Positions 16,721 through 28,454 of a stretch of DNA of 64,000 nt are shown here, in pieces. The notes beneath the pieces are model-generated. The model searched no databases, had not been told where the DNA came from, and saw only the letters and a program-made list of their open reading frames with translations. The stretch covers positions 310,001 to 374,000 of the forward strand of contig NZ_CP113059.1 in assembly GCF_026625705.1 (NCBI RefSeq), written 5' to 3'. Every line of letters starts with the position of its first letter. Within the stretch, counting starts at the first letter, position 1. The translations under genes and the position numbers were made by a program. The stretch is from Pedobacter sp. SL55. Lineage in GTDB: Bacteria > Bacteroidota > Bacteroidia > Sphingobacteriales > Sphingobacteriaceae.

Positions 16721-17858
16721 ATGTTCACAGAAGTCAAAATTTCAGTATCACAAGATTTAAGTAAAAGAGGATTTATTTATTTCTATCTAAATGGAAAAAG
16801 GTACAAAAAGTACTGCGGTAAGAAGTTCAGCTTGGATATTCATCCAAATACACTTAAAACCTACCAAGAAAGATTAAGCTCGTTAAAGCAGTTAGCTTAC
16901 GAAGCTACAAAAGCCATTGAAAATGGTTGGCTACCATTAGAACTGGTTAAAATAAAGCAAAACGAAACCAAAGCCTCAGTATCTTTAAAACAAGCCATTA
17001 CGGACGTTTTAAATGAAAAGCTTAGCTCCAACCTTAGCAGGCTCTATAAACGAGATTTAGAGAGTGTAGGTGCTGCACTTTTTAATTATTTACCTTCTAA
17101 ACTGCTAGACACCAACACATCTGAGATAAAGGAAATTGATGTGGAGGGATTTCTAAATCAATTCAAGAGCTCTGGAACGTATTACATGGGCAAACGCAAA
17201 ACTACAAACGTATTCTTCTCCGAGCTTGTAAGAAAGAAACTACTTACCGAAAACCCAATCAAGAACACCAGACCAATGAAAAGGGTAGCGAAGCTTCATG
17301 AGGTGTACAGTAAGAAACAACTTAAGAATGCTTTAAATTATTTGGAAGAACACTATCCAAATCTTCACTTATGCTGCCTACTTACCTATGGTTGTTTCCT
17401 ACGTCCGCATCAAGAAATAAGGTTACTAAAGAAAAAGCATGTTGATGCTGACCTAAACAAGATTGTACTTGCATCATCCGAAAACAAAAGCAGGCGGGTA
17501 AGAACATCCGTTGTACCAGAATATATCAAGGAACAGCTTAAGAGCCGTTTAGATAAAATGAATAGTCCCGAATGCAACCTGTTAAGCGGCAGCCTTCATA
17601 CCTATAACGAAAGTTATTTAAACACCCAATGGTCTAGGGCAAAAGAAAAGATGGTTAGATAAGGGTTTGATAGAAAAAGGGCACACTATCTACTCATTTA
17701 GGCATACGGCTGCCGTTAACGTTTACCGTAAGACCAAAGACCTGCATATCTTACAACAGCTTTTACAGCATTCCAATATGATAGTTACACTTAATTATCT
17801 CCGAGGGCTGGGTGAGATTAACGATGAGCGCTTAAGGGATGTACTGCCCGAACTTTAA
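16721..17858 (+). pseudogene. int: Tyrosine recombinase (island integrase), frameshifted
   Basis: The first segment (16721-17662) has an N-terminal SAM-like core-binding region and the start of the catalytic domain with Arg228 in CFLRPHQEI, then KNKSRRVRT. It stops at TAG 17660-17662. The second segment continues in the +1 frame and supplies SFRHTAAV, LQHSN and the terminal LNYLRGL tyrosine. Together they contain all conserved catalytic positions of tyrosine recombinases. A single-base lesion near 17655-17665 separates them. A longer frame opens at 16589, but its first residues (VVPAGIEPA) are only translated tRNA. The island may therefore be unable to excise by itself. Confidence 0.88.
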
Positions 17859-17865
17859 AATGAAT

Positions 17866-17883
17866 GGGGAGCTAATGCTCCCC
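17866..17883. terminator. Terminator between convergent genes
   Basis: GGGGAGC pairs with GCTCCCC around TAAT, between the integrase stop and the stop of the RadC-like gene. It can serve both strands. Confidence 0.6.
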
Positions 17884-17886
17884 TAT

Positions 17887-18345
17887 TTACATCATTCCCT
17901 CTTCAGCCATGCTAAAGTAGCCATTTTCAGTCACAATCAAGTGGTCGTGCACTTCAATCTCTAATAGTTTACCTGCCTGCTTCAGCTTCTCCGTAATCCT
18001 AATATCTTCACTCGATGGTCGTGTATTTCCACTTGGATGGTTGTGTGCAACTATCAAACTTGTAGCAGTTGCTTTTAATGCAGTGGCAAATATCACTCTA
18101 GCATCCATCACTGTTGAGCCTCCACCGCCTGTAGATAAGTCTACAATTCCGAGTACCCTGTTATTACGGTTAAGGAGTATCATTTTAGCCTGTTCAATGT
18201 AATTGATAAGGTTTGCATCCCAATTGCTAATTAAGATGTCATAGGCTTGCTTAGAGCTCGTAATCTTTGGACGTTCTTGTGCTTTAAAGTGTGGCTTGTA
18301 ACTAAGTTGCACCTCAGCAACCTTGAATAGTTCTTTCTGTTCCAT
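17887..18345 (-). CDS. RadC-like JAMM/JAB domain protein
   Basis: This 152-aa protein carries the complete JAMM metal-binding motif: HNHPSG followed by NTRPSSED (H-x-H, then S and D). STGGGGST, typical of the RadC C-terminal domain, precedes it. It lacks the N-terminal helix-hairpin-helix domain of full-length RadC. Short RadC proteins of this type are common in mobile elements of Bacteroidota; their function is unproven. ATG 18345 (MEQKELF) is preferred over an upstream start that would add 17 residues unlike the family. Confidence 0.9.
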   Translation of the reverse strand: MEQKELFKVAEVQLSYKPHFKAQERPKITSSKQAYDILISNWDANLINYIEQAKMILLNRNNRVLGIVDLSTGGGGSTVMDARVIFATALKATATSLIVAHNHPSGNTRPSSEDIRITEKLKQAGKLLEIEVHDHLIVTENGYFSMAEEGMM

Positions 18346-18673
18346 GTTAATGTATTTTAAATTAATGAATGGAACCAGAGCAAGCTTTCTAACCAACTAA
18401 GCAAAGAAGCAACGCAATAAATGGACTGTGCGGTTGGAGTTGCGGGTTTATGGCGGAATTTCTTTAGGCGTGTTGGTTGGATAAGCTTATCTTTGAGTAA
18501 TGTATTAATGGATAGATTAACTTCCCCCTTTATTAATTCTATTTATGCTATCTACCTTTTAAACAGACAAGAAGCAATAAACATCTACCTATCAATCTAT
18601 CCAATATTTAATCAATTGCGTTTACTTAAGGGGGGTAGAAAGGTTTTTGGATATCCGCTTATTACTCACTTTT

Positions 18674-19516
18674 TTAAATTCTATCTATAGCTCCATGTTG
18701 CGTTATAGCAAACATTTCTTGTTCGAAGATATTTTTCATTATCATCCTTATTTTGTCGACAAGTGTTATTTCACGGATATGCACCTCTTTATTTGAGGTA
18801 AGCACCCCTGATATTGACAACTTAGTTACTACTTTAGCGTTAACTTCTTGGTTTTCTTTAAACAACGAACCCTCAGGAAAATCAATATCTTTATATTTCA
18901 CTTTGTCAATTAGATCTAATCTGCCCAACTCTCTCCTAAAATCATCGATATAATTTTGCAATGCAATGGGTGAATTACTTTTAGTCTGGATTTGACCATA
19001 CCAAAATGGTCCTAAAAAGGTAGAAGCGGGCTTGAGCTCTATATCATCCACTTTCAAGCACAATATTTCTGGTCTAGTAATCTCTACGTTTAAGTTTAAT
19101 GTGATCTCCGCAATATTGATGACATTCTTATTTACTTCATATTTTTTGTGATTGTCAAGTTCAACCAGCCTAATGCTTTTATGTTCAGCATATTTAAGAG
19201 CTTCTTTAGTAAAACCATTCTTTGAAACGACAATGCCTTTTTCAATACCGGTATCGTCAAGCAATGCACTCAACTTCATTACTACCTCTCTTCCGACTTT
19301 TTTACTAACGTATTTACATTCAATTGCTGTAAGGAAGGATTTATCCTTGCTGGTCGTCTGCGTTAATACGTCAATTTGATATTGGCTTCCAGATTTACCT
19401 TTTCTTCTACAGTCGTTGCCACATCCAAGTATCTCCACGCCATTTAAGCGTCCGAGAGCTTCATAAATGTATTTTGTGACTTGCTCGTAGGCTTGCCAAT
19501 CTTTATCAGTTTTCAA
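18674..19516 (-). CDS. Mrr-like restriction endonuclease
   Basis: The 280-aa protein has a PD-(D/E)xK nuclease core in its first 130 residues: QIDV with Asp49, then IECKY with Glu66 and Lys68. GIVVSKNGFTKEALKYAEHK follows, a stretch characteristic of Mrr-type catalytic domains. The C-terminal half is beta-rich and may recognise modified DNA or protein partners. Mrr-like enzymes cut methylated or otherwise modified DNA. It stands alone on the minus strand inside the island, 700 bases from the defence operon. All catalytic positions are present. Confidence 0.82.
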   Translation of the reverse strand: MKTDKDWQAYEQVTKYIYEALGRLNGVEILGCGNDCRRKGKSGSQYQIDVLTQTTSKDKSFLTAIECKYVSKKVGREVVMKLSALLDDTGIEKGIVVSKNGFTKEALKYAEHKSIRLVELDNHKKYEVNKNVINIAEITLNLNVEITRPEILCLKVDDIELKPASTFLGPFWYGQIQTKSNSPIALQNYIDDFRRELGRLDLIDKVKYKDIDFPEGSLFKENQEVNAKVVTKLSISGVLTSNKEVHIREITLVDKIRMIMKNIFEQEMFAITQHGAIDRI

Positions 19517-20213
19517 TTTACATTAGTTTAATAATGGAAGGTATAAATTAATGATCATTCATCCAAGATTTTGTCATATACCTCTATTTAATGGGGTTGT
19601 ACAGATTTTTGGATTTTATCATTTCTTATCACCAAATAATGAGCGTCAATTAAAGCGATTTTACTAAAAGTTGACTGCTCCTTTCTGCCAACTAGCCTTT
19701 AAAATGCAATCTGTTATAATAGAGGTATGAAAACCGTGAATGTTAGAGGGGGTGTATATAAGGTTAAAAAAAGTGGTCAGCTGAGGTTTAGCGATTGGAA
19801 GCACAGTTTAACCTTGTATTTTTGCTTTGAAAGTAAGCTAATTACCTTTTAAACAAGCAGGATTGACTTCTACTTTTTAATGATAAAAAATACTCTTACG
19901 CCTTTCTGTTTATAAGGTGGTACGTTCAATCTATTTTCTTCAAAACCAAGCTACATTAACACAGAAATTGACTTCAAACTACAGTTTGCTACTGTAGAAG
20001 CGTTAAATCCAAGAATGTTAGAAGGGGGTTATAGAGTATGAAAAAGGTGTGTTATGAAAATGATAAAGATGAGTGAATTTAATTTGTTATTAACTCTTTA
20101 TAAGCTAAAGATTCTTGAGATACGCAATCGGTAAGCTCTTTAGAAACAAAGATAGAACACTAGTAAGAAAAATAATGAAACTCGAATATTTGAAACACAT
20201 ATCTATCATAGGA
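19517..20213. other. Gene-free stretch between defence modules
   Basis: No gene is visible in these 697 bases. Two related motifs occur: GTTAGAGGGGGT at 19743 and GTTAGAAGGGGGT at 20018. The second belongs to the direct repeat 19963-20039. The sequence is very A/T-rich. Confidence 0.5.
19963..20039. repeat. Cargo-flanking direct repeat, left copy
   Basis: The copy aligns with 34936-35011 in the same orientation. Shared blocks are AGAAATTGACT, AAACT-AGTTTGCT, TTAGA--GGGGGT and GTAT, in the same order and with nearly the same spacing. It lies 175 bases beyond the methyltransferase stop. Confidence 0.65.
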
Positions 20214-21332
20214 TTATTTTTTCATTTCACTGATTTTATCCAAGAAGTTTTTTAGGGCAGTTGCAATAGCTTCGGCAAGAGGTACAGGAACTCCATTTCC
20301 AATCATTTTAAATTTTTTTGACATCGATAGCTCACTAGGTAAAATATAGCCTTCTGGAACGCCTTGTATTCTCAAAGCCTCTCTAACCGATAGTCTTCTG
20401 TTTTGATAGGGATGCAGATGGACTTCGTTATTTCCATAACAAGCGGTTGGACTATACCTGTATCTATGTAAACGTTTAAAAGAAGGTCTATTTGTTTCAC
20501 CTTCTTGTATATTGAGTAGCTTATTTAAATTAGTTCTAAGAGGGAAATACTCATTTGCATTATAAATTTTTAATTCGCTTTCTGGTGCTACTAAGCAACT
20601 CTCAACACACAATTCTATTTTTAAATTTAAAGGTCTAATTGGAGTTTCTCCAAAAGGAGTTTTATCAGCCCAACCGTATTTTTTAATGACATCATTATTT
20701 TGCTCATTTACAGGAAATGGAAACCAATTTGACTTGATTTTTCTTTTTAATAAATCTTTTCTTACGCCAATAAAAAAAACTCTTTCTCTATTTTGTGGAA
20801 CTCCGTAGTTTAGAGAATTAAGTATTTTAGAGTCTACATTATACTTTCTTTTAATTCTTTTCAACAGCTTATTCAAAAAGTCATTTGTTTCTTTTCTCCT
20901 AACTAAACCAGTGACATTTTCCATGACAAAAAAAGAGGGTAATAACTCAAGTATTTTATTAAAATAAATAACTGTTAATTTTCCTCTTTCTCCACTAAAC
21001 CCTTTAAGTTTTCCGTTTATACTAAAATCTTGACAAGGAGGTCCGCCAATCATACCAAAATCACGTGGTTTACCATTCGGAAACGCCTCATTAACTATTT
21101 CTTCAGATGATATTTCAGTTATTGATTTGGTGTTGAATATTTCTGCTTCTGTTGCATTTCCAATTGACTTTCTCCATGAAGTTATTCCAGCAGCATGAAG
21201 TTTTGCAAATGTTTCATCAAATTCATTTGTCCACACAATTTCAAAACCTGCTTTTTCAAAGCCCATATCCATAAAACCTCCGCCCGAATAGAAAGATAGG
21301 ACAGGGATTTTATTTCTTATATTTTTACTCAT
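20214..21332 (-). CDS. druM: C5-cytosine DNA methyltransferase (DruM-like)
   Basis: This 372-aa protein has the Dcm family motifs in order: SFYSGGGFMDMGF (SAM binding, residues 13-25), GGPPCQDFS with catalytic Cys100, MENVTG (137-142), a QNRERVFFIGVR motif and the C-terminal QIGN-like MIGNGVPVPLA. It methylates cytosine C5 in a specific DNA sequence. It is the last gene of a four-gene operon; its start overlaps the upstream nuclease gene by eight bases. In this setting it would mark self DNA so that the helicase-nuclease complex spares it. The druM name rests on operon composition. Confidence 0.93.
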   Translation of the reverse strand: MSKNIRNKIPVLSFYSGGGFMDMGFEKAGFEIVWTNEFDETFAKLHAAGITSWRKSIGNATEAEIFNTKSITEISSEEIVNEAFPNGKPRDFGMIGGPPCQDFSINGKLKGFSGERGKLTVIYFNKILELLPSFFVMENVTGLVRRKETNDFLNKLLKRIKRKYNVDSKILNSLNYGVPQNRERVFFIGVRKDLLKRKIKSNWFPFPVNEQNNDVIKKYGWADKTPFGETPIRPLNLKIELCVESCLVAPESELKIYNANEYFPLRTNLNKLLNIQEGETNRPSFKRLHRYRYSPTACYGNNEVHLHPYQNRRLSVREALRIQGVPEGYILPSELSMSKKFKMIGNGVPVPLAEAIATALKNFLDKISEMKK

Positions 21333-22398
21333 AAATTATTGTCGTGTCAGCCGCAGAATAAACAAATTCTGTTGCTTCCTTTCTCACATTGTAAATTCTA
21401 ATTTGTTTGTTCTTGTGATTACCCAGTTTGTCAAATTTTTCCGAAGAAAAATTTTTAATGATTAAATTCTTATTTCCGTTTTGCAAAAACACACTCACAT
21501 TGCCGTTCTGAAACTTCTTTACGTTTGTAACTTCACCAAACACATCGTTGAAAGAAAAATCTGTTTCAAGTTCCTTATGAAAGAATGAACAAGCCGGTCT
21601 GTAAAGACAATACTTGCAATTTTCTTGTTTTGGATTTGCTGAAAATAATTTTGTGTGTATGCAATCATTAGTAGCCTTTAAAAGGCTTTTCGCTTCATCA
21701 AAGAGCGATTTACATTCTTGTTCTGAAAACTCAACTGGAAATTTTTGCTTAGCTAAATCAACTAAACTTAAAGCCGTTGGAAACTTGCTTGTATTTTCAA
21801 AGTACAATTGAGCATAAATTTTAAGTTGTTCTTTGTATTCGTTCTTTACGTCTGAATAGATTTCGCCTTCATCATCTAAGCAATCTTGTATGATTGCACC
21901 GGTTTTGAAGTCCAAAATTTCTATTTCGTTTTCGTTTTCAATCACTAAATCAACTTTACCACAAATTAATTTGTCTTGCGATTCAAACCATTTTTCAGAA
22001 TGAAATTTGATGTTACCTAAACTTGTTGTTTTTTCGGATTCGCTTCTCAAATGCTTTTTTAGTTGAATTTTCTTTAATCCAAAATTTTTCAACTTAACTT
22101 TTAGCGGTACAAAAAATCCAAAACCTTTTTGTTTTAAATCTTCTTCAAGTGCCTTTACTTGTCTGTCAAATTCTGCGTTAAAATCGTCTTCTCCTTTTAG
22201 AATTCCTTTTACAATCAGTTCAAGCATTTTGTGCAACACAGTTCCGAAATACGCATTTGGCGAAAGCGGAAGTAACGGCTTTTTGTCAAACGCTTCTGCT
22301 AATAATGATTTGTAAGCACAATTTTTCATCGAATAAAATTGGCTTGGCGAAATACGTTTGATTTCCTTAAAATTTATTTCTCCAATTTTATTCATCAT
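21325..22398 (-). CDS. RecB-like PD-(D/E)xK nuclease with cysteine cluster
   Basis: The 357-aa protein has the RecB-family pattern: [10 protein letters not shown] (His56), GKVDLV (Asp150), ILDFKTG (Asp163, Lys165) and QLKIYAQLY (~191-199). Four cysteines (Cys27, then Cys261, Cys264 and Cys270 in [10 protein letters not shown]) match the 4Fe-4S staple of AddB/Cas4 nucleases. It is thus a likely Fe-S DNA nuclease. It overlaps the helicase stop by four bases and the methyltransferase start by eight. It would provide the DNA-cutting activity of the defence operon and may correspond to DruF or DruG; I cannot tell which. Confidence 0.88.
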   Translation of the reverse strand: MMNKIGEINFKEIKRISPSQFYSMKNCAYKSLLAEAFDKKPLLPLSPNAYFGTVLHKMLELIVKGILKGEDDFNAEFDRQVKALEEDLKQKGFGFFVPLKVKLKNFGLKKIQLKKHLRSESEKTTSLGNIKFHSEKWFESQDKLICGKVDLVIENENEIEILDFKTGAIIQDCLDDEGEIYSDVKNEYKEQLKIYAQLYFENTSKFPTALSLVDLAKQKFPVEFSEQECKSLFDEAKSLLKATNDCIHTKLFSANPKQENCKYCLYRPACSFFHKELETDFSFNDVFGEVTNVKKFQNGNVSVFLQNGNKNLIIKNFSSEKFDKLGNHKNKQIRIYNVRKEATEFVYSAADTTIIYE

Positions 22399-25300
22399 CT
22401 CTCTATTAATTTTTCATAACACCAACCTGGTCTGCGATGCAAGTTAAAAGTATCAATTATGCTAATTTTTCCTTCGTTACTTTCTGTATGTTCTTTTATT
22501 TCATTGTAAATTTCCGCTAACCAATTTGCTTCTGTGAAATTTCTCATATTCCAAAATGGGTGGACAATCATTATCACATTGCGTTTGTTTTTACCACCAA
22601 ACTTGATGATTGGCATACCTTTTATTTCTACTATTTCTGCCGTTTGAGAATTTGAATAAAAAGAGGAATAAAATGAATCGCATAGCTTTTTAGCAAATGC
22701 AGACCAATTCTGCAATTCAACAAAGTTGAAATTTCCGTCCGCACCGCAAACATAAGTTGAATCATTCATTACACGAAGCATTGATAAGCCTAAACGCCAA
22801 TCAAGCAAACTATGATAATTCATATTTCGGAACACTTTCAAACAATCATAGCAAGCATCATCACATTTTTCTTGATGAGTTTGCGAATGAATTTTCCCCA
22901 AATAACTATTCGCATTGCTTGGATTTATGGATTCTGAAAGAATGTTTGCAAGATTGTTGTATAAATATCTTACGAAGCCCGAACCGTTTTGTAATTCATC
23001 AGTCAAGATAATTTCGGCAATTCTTCTTCCATCTTCAAGTTCTTTCATTGAAATATCAGCAATTTCAATTTCTGTTGGGTCAACGTCAAGTTTGTCTGCT
23101 AAAATTCTTTGAAGCAAAAATGCTGCGGAATAATAACCGGAACGCACTCCGTTACTTTGTGCTTTGACGTGTGGCAAATCTGTTTCGCTAAAAAACATAT
23201 TCAAGTCAAGTTCATACGGAACGTTTGTTGGTGCAATTCGGAAAATTTCCGTGTTTTTATTGCTAGCTAACGCAATTTGCTCGTCTGCACTTGTTGCGAT
23301 TTGTTGAACAAGCATAGAATATCCATTTTCATCACGGACATTTGTTGCAAAGTCATTTAATAACCATTGGTTATTGAACCAATATCCATTTGAATTAAAA
23401 GGAAAGCGGTTATTTGTATTGTAAAGTCGTCCTTTAAAAAAATTATCAGAATTTGTATTCACACGCCAAGTAACATCATTATCAGAAATAGAAATTGAAG
23501 CGTTACTTATAGTTTCTACGTTTGCTGAACCGGTTTTCTCTGCAAAAATTGGCGGACGTGAAAGCAAAAATTCAGAATCATCTTTTGTGTCGCTTCCGGC
23601 TGAAAGATTTGTTCTGTATGCTCTTGGCGATTTCAGTTTAAATGGCGGTTGATATTTTTTCGGATTGTTTTCACCACAATTTGGACAAACATCAAATTGA
23701 CTTTGACTTTCCAATTCTGCTTTTCGTTCTTCCGAATACGTTTCAAAAAATCCACAAGCCCTACAACGCACAAACCAACGGTTAAGCGAAAAGGGAAGTT
23801 GATTGGCTGTGTCAGCGTTTTTAATTCCATTGTGAACATTGATAAAATCACTTGTAAAACCAATTACTTGATGAATTGCTTTATCTTTTGTTTTCTGTGC
23901 ACCCGGTGCAAATTCATAAATTGCCATTGATTGTGCTCTATCAATTGAAAGAGATTCGGGTTTTCTGTTTATACCATGATACAAGTTCTTAACTGTGGTC
24001 GGCATTCCAAACATTGGCAAAATCCCACCTTCGGCAAATTTTTCAGAAATGTCATTTGATGCAATTTCTTCTTCTTCAATTATATTTTGTGCTTTTTTGA
24101 GTAATCCGTTTTCAACATCTGTAATCCAATTTACAAATTCATCTCTTTTGGTTTGCAATTGAGATGTAAGCAAAGCATCAACAGTTTGTTCAACTGCTGT
24201 TTTATTTTCATTTATCCAAGTAGCAATTTCAGGTTTATAAATTGTCCAACTATCAACTGAACCAAATTCTCCATGAACACTTGATTTGTCGTCAGAAGTG
24301 ATATCAATTTCTTTTTCAACGTATGCTCTGCGTAAAATTTCTTTTGCAAGCAAACGTCTAAAAATTCTTTCTTGACCCATTGTTAGGAAAGGTGTCGGTG
24401 GTGCATCGCCGGTTATTTTTTGAGGATTAGCAAAGTAAAATTCATCGTGACTTCTGCCTCTGCAAAAGGTCAAGATTACAGAATACGCTTGTCCTCTTCG
24501 TCCTGCTCGACCAACTCTTTGTTGATAGTTAAAACGTTGCGGTGGCATATTTCCCAACATTACGGCTTGTAATGCTCCAATATCAACACCAACTTCAAGT
24601 GTTGTTGTTACGCTTAATAAGTCAATCGTTTTTACTTTTTTGAATAATTCAAAATTAGAAGAGTTATTTTCGTTTTCACTTGGTAAGATGACATTTCTAA
24701 AATGTCTTTGCCTTTCAAACTGGTCGTCTGTTTGCCCAGTGAGTTCTTCACAATGCAGACGAATTGGTGGACGTTGTTGTTTTATAGCGTTGTATGAAAG
24801 ATAATTTTCTTTCCAAACATCATCACAAATTCTGTCCGCTTGTTGTTGCAATTCTGTAACAGAATGTGTGCAAATTCCACCGCTAAAATGCAAGTGTGGT
24901 CGGCTTCCTCTTTGACTTGTCCAAATTGAATCCGTTAGGCATGCAACTTTGATAAAAAGATTTTCAATTTGAATACCCGTATCGCCTCTTAATAAACTGC
25001 TTGTTGAAAGTGTATTGAAAACAGCTTCTCCAATTTCGTTTTGATTTTTTGAATATCTTGTTTCAACAGCATGAATGTACTTTTTTACTTGCCCTGGGAA
25101 ATCGTTATATTGTGTGAAGTTGAACGGGCTAGCATCTTCAACTTTGTTGTGCTTGTATTTGTCGCCTAAAATTCGGATTGTAGAATTTACAATTTGTAAA
25201 AATTCAATTTTGGGAATTGCAACAGCATTTGCTTGGTCTGTAATAATTTGCAATTCGGGATTGATACTCACATATCCCAATGCGGAAGATTCAAACGAAT

Positions 25301-28300
25301 AAAACAACGTACCGAAAAACATTGCAGTAAGTCCATCAAATGAACCTTCTTTCAATGCTTCGATATAATCTTGGTTTGCACCATCTGCCCATTGAAAATT
25401 GGTAAAATCAATAAGGTCATACCAAGGAACAAAATTATTGTTCAACAATCTTGTTTGAAGTGAAATATCATTACCACCCGGATTTATTCCTAAACTAACA
25501 AAGTGTTTTATAATTGGTGCAAGATTGAGTGAATTTGTGATGTGAACTAAACTTCTTACATTTAAAGTCAGCGAACGGATTTCGTTCAACTTTATTTCTG
25601 CTTCTTGTCTTTCTCTTAAACGATTCGCATTTGTTCCTGTGTATACTGAATTTTCAACCAAGAATTCAATTTCATCAAAAATTGTTTGTGATTGCTCTTT
25701 TAATTCTTGTTGTTTTGTTGTATTGGCTTTGTCAAATGAATCTAAAATTTGAAAGCGGAACATCAAGTTTGAATGTAATTCTTTGACTAAAATTTCACGC
25801 ATTAAATCAGAAAAGTGATTGCGTTCAATTCCGTTTGCAATTTGTGCTGCATCCTCACGGCTATCAGAAAAAACAATTAACTTTCTTTCTGCTTCGTTGT
25901 TCGGAAGTTGATACATCAATTCCTTTGCAAACATTTGTGTAGTTTTGGCGAAACCAGTTCTGAAACCACGAATAGAAGAAGTTTTGCTTTTGTTCCAATC
26001 TTGTCTTCTCTTTTGATGATTTACACCACAACTCGGGCAAACACTTGGCAACGCTTTATGTGTTTCAATTGTAGAAATGTTTCCATTTGCATCAGGTAAA
26101 GCAATATCACGATTTGAATTGTTGGTTATTATGAAGTAGTATCCTTTTATCCATTGTTCAGGTTTATCATCTGCTTTGTTATGTGAGTTATCAATGTCGC
26201 CTGAAATACAGTTTAACGAAGCAGGAATCCAATCTGCAAGAAAATCAGTTTGATTGAATCCGTTCATTGTTGGTTGTCTCCATCCAACTTGTGGAATTCC
26301 TGCTTCAGCATCGTGTGGCGTATATTGTTGGTTGCCACAAGCCCAAAATACGGAGTATTCTTGATAACTTCGTTTTTCAACTAATTTTGCAGGCGTTTTT
26401 TCAGGAATGCCTTCAATGTTTGGACTAATCGGTAGCATTTCAAATGAATTATTTCCCGATTCATTTCTTGTTACTAATCGGCTACCCCCAAACAATGTTG
26501 TTCCGCAATTATCACAATAGAGTAATTCCAAAACACGGTTTCCTTTTTCAGAATTTATTCGTGTGGTAGAGTAGATTTTTCCTGTTGTTCGTTCACTGTC
26601 CCTGTAATTTGTATCAACATCATCGGGTTTTACAGATGCCCAAATACCTTCAATGTTTCTAAAGAAATAGTGAAATCTAAAACGTGGTAATTTTCTATCG
26701 TCAGGAATTGTTTTTGCAATCGCTTCGAATTCCCGTTCATCTAATATTGCTCGTATTATCAGCAACCCGCGTAAAGCGTTCTCTAAATCTTTTTTGTTGC
26801 TGGTTGTTTTAAAAATTGTTTCAGCAAAATATTTTCCGTTTGCATCATCCCCATTTGTTTGAATAGAACAAACCGCTTTGTAATCTTGACAGGGAGAGAA
26901 TAACCGTTCTTTTAGTTGAAAGTTTGGATTAGTAATTACTGAAAGTAATTTTGAGATTCCGTTTCCAGTTTGTGGAATGTTAAAATCCGCTGCAAGTTGT
27001 GTTCCTGCTACTTCGCAAGTTGAAACGAAATTCGTGTCTTCAATGTTTCCTTTTATTTCTGAAAATTTTTCTGCGATTTTCTTGAAAGGCTCGATTGGAA
27101 GCTTCGCTCCATTTTCTGGAAACGCATTAACCGGATTGTTTTTTCCTTCAATGATTTTGAACGGCTTTTCTGTTCCAAAAAAGTCTTTCAAAAATTGCTT
27201 ACTTTCTTGTCCTTCTTTCGTGTCTTCTTTTGCTTCCAATGAAGCACTTGAAGCAAGAATGCGCAACTGTTGGTGATTAGGATTTAATCCTAACCGATTA
27301 AGCGCAAGTTTAATCAAATATGCAACTTCTGTTCCTTGTGTTCCTCTATACAAGTGTAATTCGTCAATGATTAAGTGGAAAATATTGTTTTCACTTTCTT
27401 CTAACCATTGTTTTGTTTCTTCAAAAATTCCTTTGTCAATATCTCGCATTAACATTATGCTCAACATTGAATAGTTGGTAATCATAATGTCCGGTGGCGC
27501 TACTTGCATATCAAAACGGCTACGCATTTCAGCACCGTCTAAACGTTGAAAAAATGATTTTAAATCTTTTGCTTCACTTCCTGATTTTCGTGTTTGTTGA
27601 ATATATTGTTCTACACGGTTTGAATTATTTTCAATTTGTTGTAATTGTTCTTTGAGTTGATTTATTTTTCTTGTGTTGATTGCAAGTGTTCCGTCCTCTT
27701 TTACTTTTTTCAACTCTCCGGCAACAGGCGAACTACCGTTGTATCTTCCAAAATAAATTGAATTTCCGTTTGTATTTGCATTTAGCCAATCTCTCGTGTC
27801 GTCAGAATCCAACGCTTTACGCAAACGGCTCATTTGGTCTTCAACCAAAGCATTCATTGGATAAAGTATTAAGGCTCTAACTCCGGCTTTTCTTGTCTCG
27901 TGTTGGCGTTGTCGTACAGCATTACTTAAAGTAAAGTTTGAAGTATTAACAATTTGTGTTGGTGTTAGTCCACCGTTTTCTTTCCACCAAGTGTTTATAC
28001 TTGCAGGCTTTTGATTTGGTTCTTGCCAATTTGCGAGTTCTTTTGAAAGCTGTGCAAATAAGGGAAGTAAGAATGATTCTGTTTTTCCCGAACCTGTGCC
28101 CGAAGTAATAATACAGTTGTTTCCAAGTAGAGCTTCTTTCAACATTTCTGCTTGATGCGAATGCAAAGGAAAATTTCCTACAAGACCTGTATTTACAAGT
28201 CCTTTGAAAGTATTTGTTTCAGCTTCGCTCAAAGTATTTCCTAAATCTTCTGCCGTTAAATCGTTTATTTTTTTGCCACTTGAAACATAGTCTGGCAAAG

Positions 28301-28454
28301 GTTCTATCCAAGGTTTACGGTAAAGCACTTTATCATAATTCAACAAATCGTAGCGTTCTTTTTCAACGCTTTCAAACTTTGTTCCGAACGCCGTTTTTAC
28401 ATAGCGAATAAAATTTTCTTTTATGGTTTCAAACGAACCAATTGGGTCTTTCAT
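22395..28454 (-). CDS. druE: Giant DEAD/DEAH helicase with DUF1998 (DruE-like)
   Basis: This 2019-aa protein has an N-terminal SF2 helicase: [10 protein letters not shown] (Q motif), GTGSGKTES (Walker A, residues 119-127) and [10 protein letters not shown] (363-372). The second RecA domain carries [10 protein letters not shown] and [11 protein letters not shown] (near residue 1315). Several CxxC pairs (YCDNCG ~648, CPSCG ~805, RCRACG and CPNCG ~1560-1590) suggest zinc sites. The C-terminus has the cysteine-rich [14 protein letters not shown] region typical of DUF1998 (~1868). Length and architecture match DruE of Druantia. In DISARM the two parts are usually separate genes (drmA, drmB). It overlaps both neighbours by four bases. 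Confidence 0.88.
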   Translation of the reverse strand: MKDPIGSFETIKENFIRYVKTAFGTKFESVEKERYDLLNYDKVLYRKPWIEPLPDYVSSGKKINDLTAEDLGNTLSEAETNTFKGLVNTGLVGNFPLHSHQAEMLKEALLGNNCIITSGTGSGKTESFLLPLFAQLSKELANWQEPNQKPASINTWWKENGGLTPTQIVNTSNFTLSNAVRQRQHETRKAGVRALILYPMNALVEDQMSRLRKALDSDDTRDWLNANTNGNSIYFGRYNGSSPVAGELKKVKEDGTLAINTRKINQLKEQLQQIENNSNRVEQYIQQTRKSGSEAKDLKSFFQRLDGAEMRSRFDMQVAPPDIMITNYSMLSIMLMRDIDKGIFEETKQWLEESENNIFHLIIDELHLYRGTQGTEVAYLIKLALNRLGLNPNHQQLRILASSASLEAKEDTKEGQESKQFLKDFFGTEKPFKIIEGKNNPVNAFPENGAKLPIEPFKKIAEKFSEIKGNIEDTNFVSTCEVAGTQLAADFNIPQTGNGISKLLSVITNPNFQLKERLFSPCQDYKAVCSIQTNGDDANGKYFAETIFKTTSNKKDLENALRGLLIIRAILDEREFEAIAKTIPDDRKLPRFRFHYFFRNIEGIWASVKPDDVDTNYRDSERTTGKIYSTTRINSEKGNRVLELLYCDNCGTTLFGGSRLVTRNESGNNSFEMLPISPNIEGIPEKTPAKLVEKRSYQEYSVFWACGNQQYTPHDAEAGIPQVGWRQPTMNGFNQTDFLADWIPASLNCISGDIDNSHNKADDKPEQWIKGYYFIITNNSNRDIALPDANGNISTIETHKALPSVCPSCGVNHQKRRQDWNKSKTSSIRGFRTGFAKTTQMFAKELMYQLPNNEAERKLIVFSDSREDAAQIANGIERNHFSDLMREILVKELHSNLMFRFQILDSFDKANTTKQQELKEQSQTIFDEIEFLVENSVYTGTNANRLRERQEAEIKLNEIRSLTLNVRSLVHITNSLNLAPIIKHFVSLGINPGGNDISLQTRLLNNNFVPWYDLIDFTNFQWADGANQDYIEALKEGSFDGLTAMFFGTLFYSFESSALGYVSINPELQIITDQANAVAIPKIEFLQIVNSTIRILGDKYKHNKVEDASPFNFTQYNDFPGQVKKYIHAVETRYSKNQNEIGEAVFNTLSTSSLLRGDTGIQIENLFIKVACLTDSIWTSQRGSRPHLHFSGGICTHSVTELQQQADRICDDVWKENYLSYNAIKQQRPPIRLHCEELTGQTDDQFERQRHFRNVILPSENENNSSNFELFKKVKTIDLLSVTTTLEVGVDIGALQAVMLGNMPPQRFNYQQRVGRAGRRGQAYSVILTFCRGRSHDEFYFANPQKITGDAPPTPFLTMGQERIFRRLLAKEILRRAYVEKEIDITSDDKSSVHGEFGSVDSWTIYKPEIATWINENKTAVEQTVDALLTSQLQTKRDEFVNWITDVENGLLKKAQNIIEEEEIASNDISEKFAEGGILPMFGMPTTVKNLYHGINRKPESLSIDRAQSMAIYEFAPGAQKTKDKAIHQVIGFTSDFINVHNGIKNADTANQLPFSLNRWFVRCRACGFFETYSEERKAELESQSQFDVCPNCGENNPKKYQPPFKLKSPRAYRTNLSAGSDTKDDSEFLLSRPPIFAEKTGSANVETISNASISISDNDVTWRVNTNSDNFFKGRLYNTNNRFPFNSNGYWFNNQWLLNDFATNVRDENGYSMLVQQIATSADEQIALASNKNTEIFRIAPTNVPYELDLNMFFSETDLPHVKAQSNGVRSGYYSAAFLLQRILADKLDVDPTEIEIADISMKELEDGRRIAEIILTDELQNGSGFVRYLYNNLANILSESINPSNANSYLGKIHSQTHQEKCDDACYDCLKVFRNMNYHSLLDWRLGLSMLRVMNDSTYVCGADGNFNFVELQNWSAFAKKLCDSFYSSFYSNSQTAEIVEIKGMPIIKFGGKNKRNVIMIVHPFWNMRNFTEANWLAEIYNEIKEHTESNEGKISIIDTFNLHRRPGWCYEKLIER

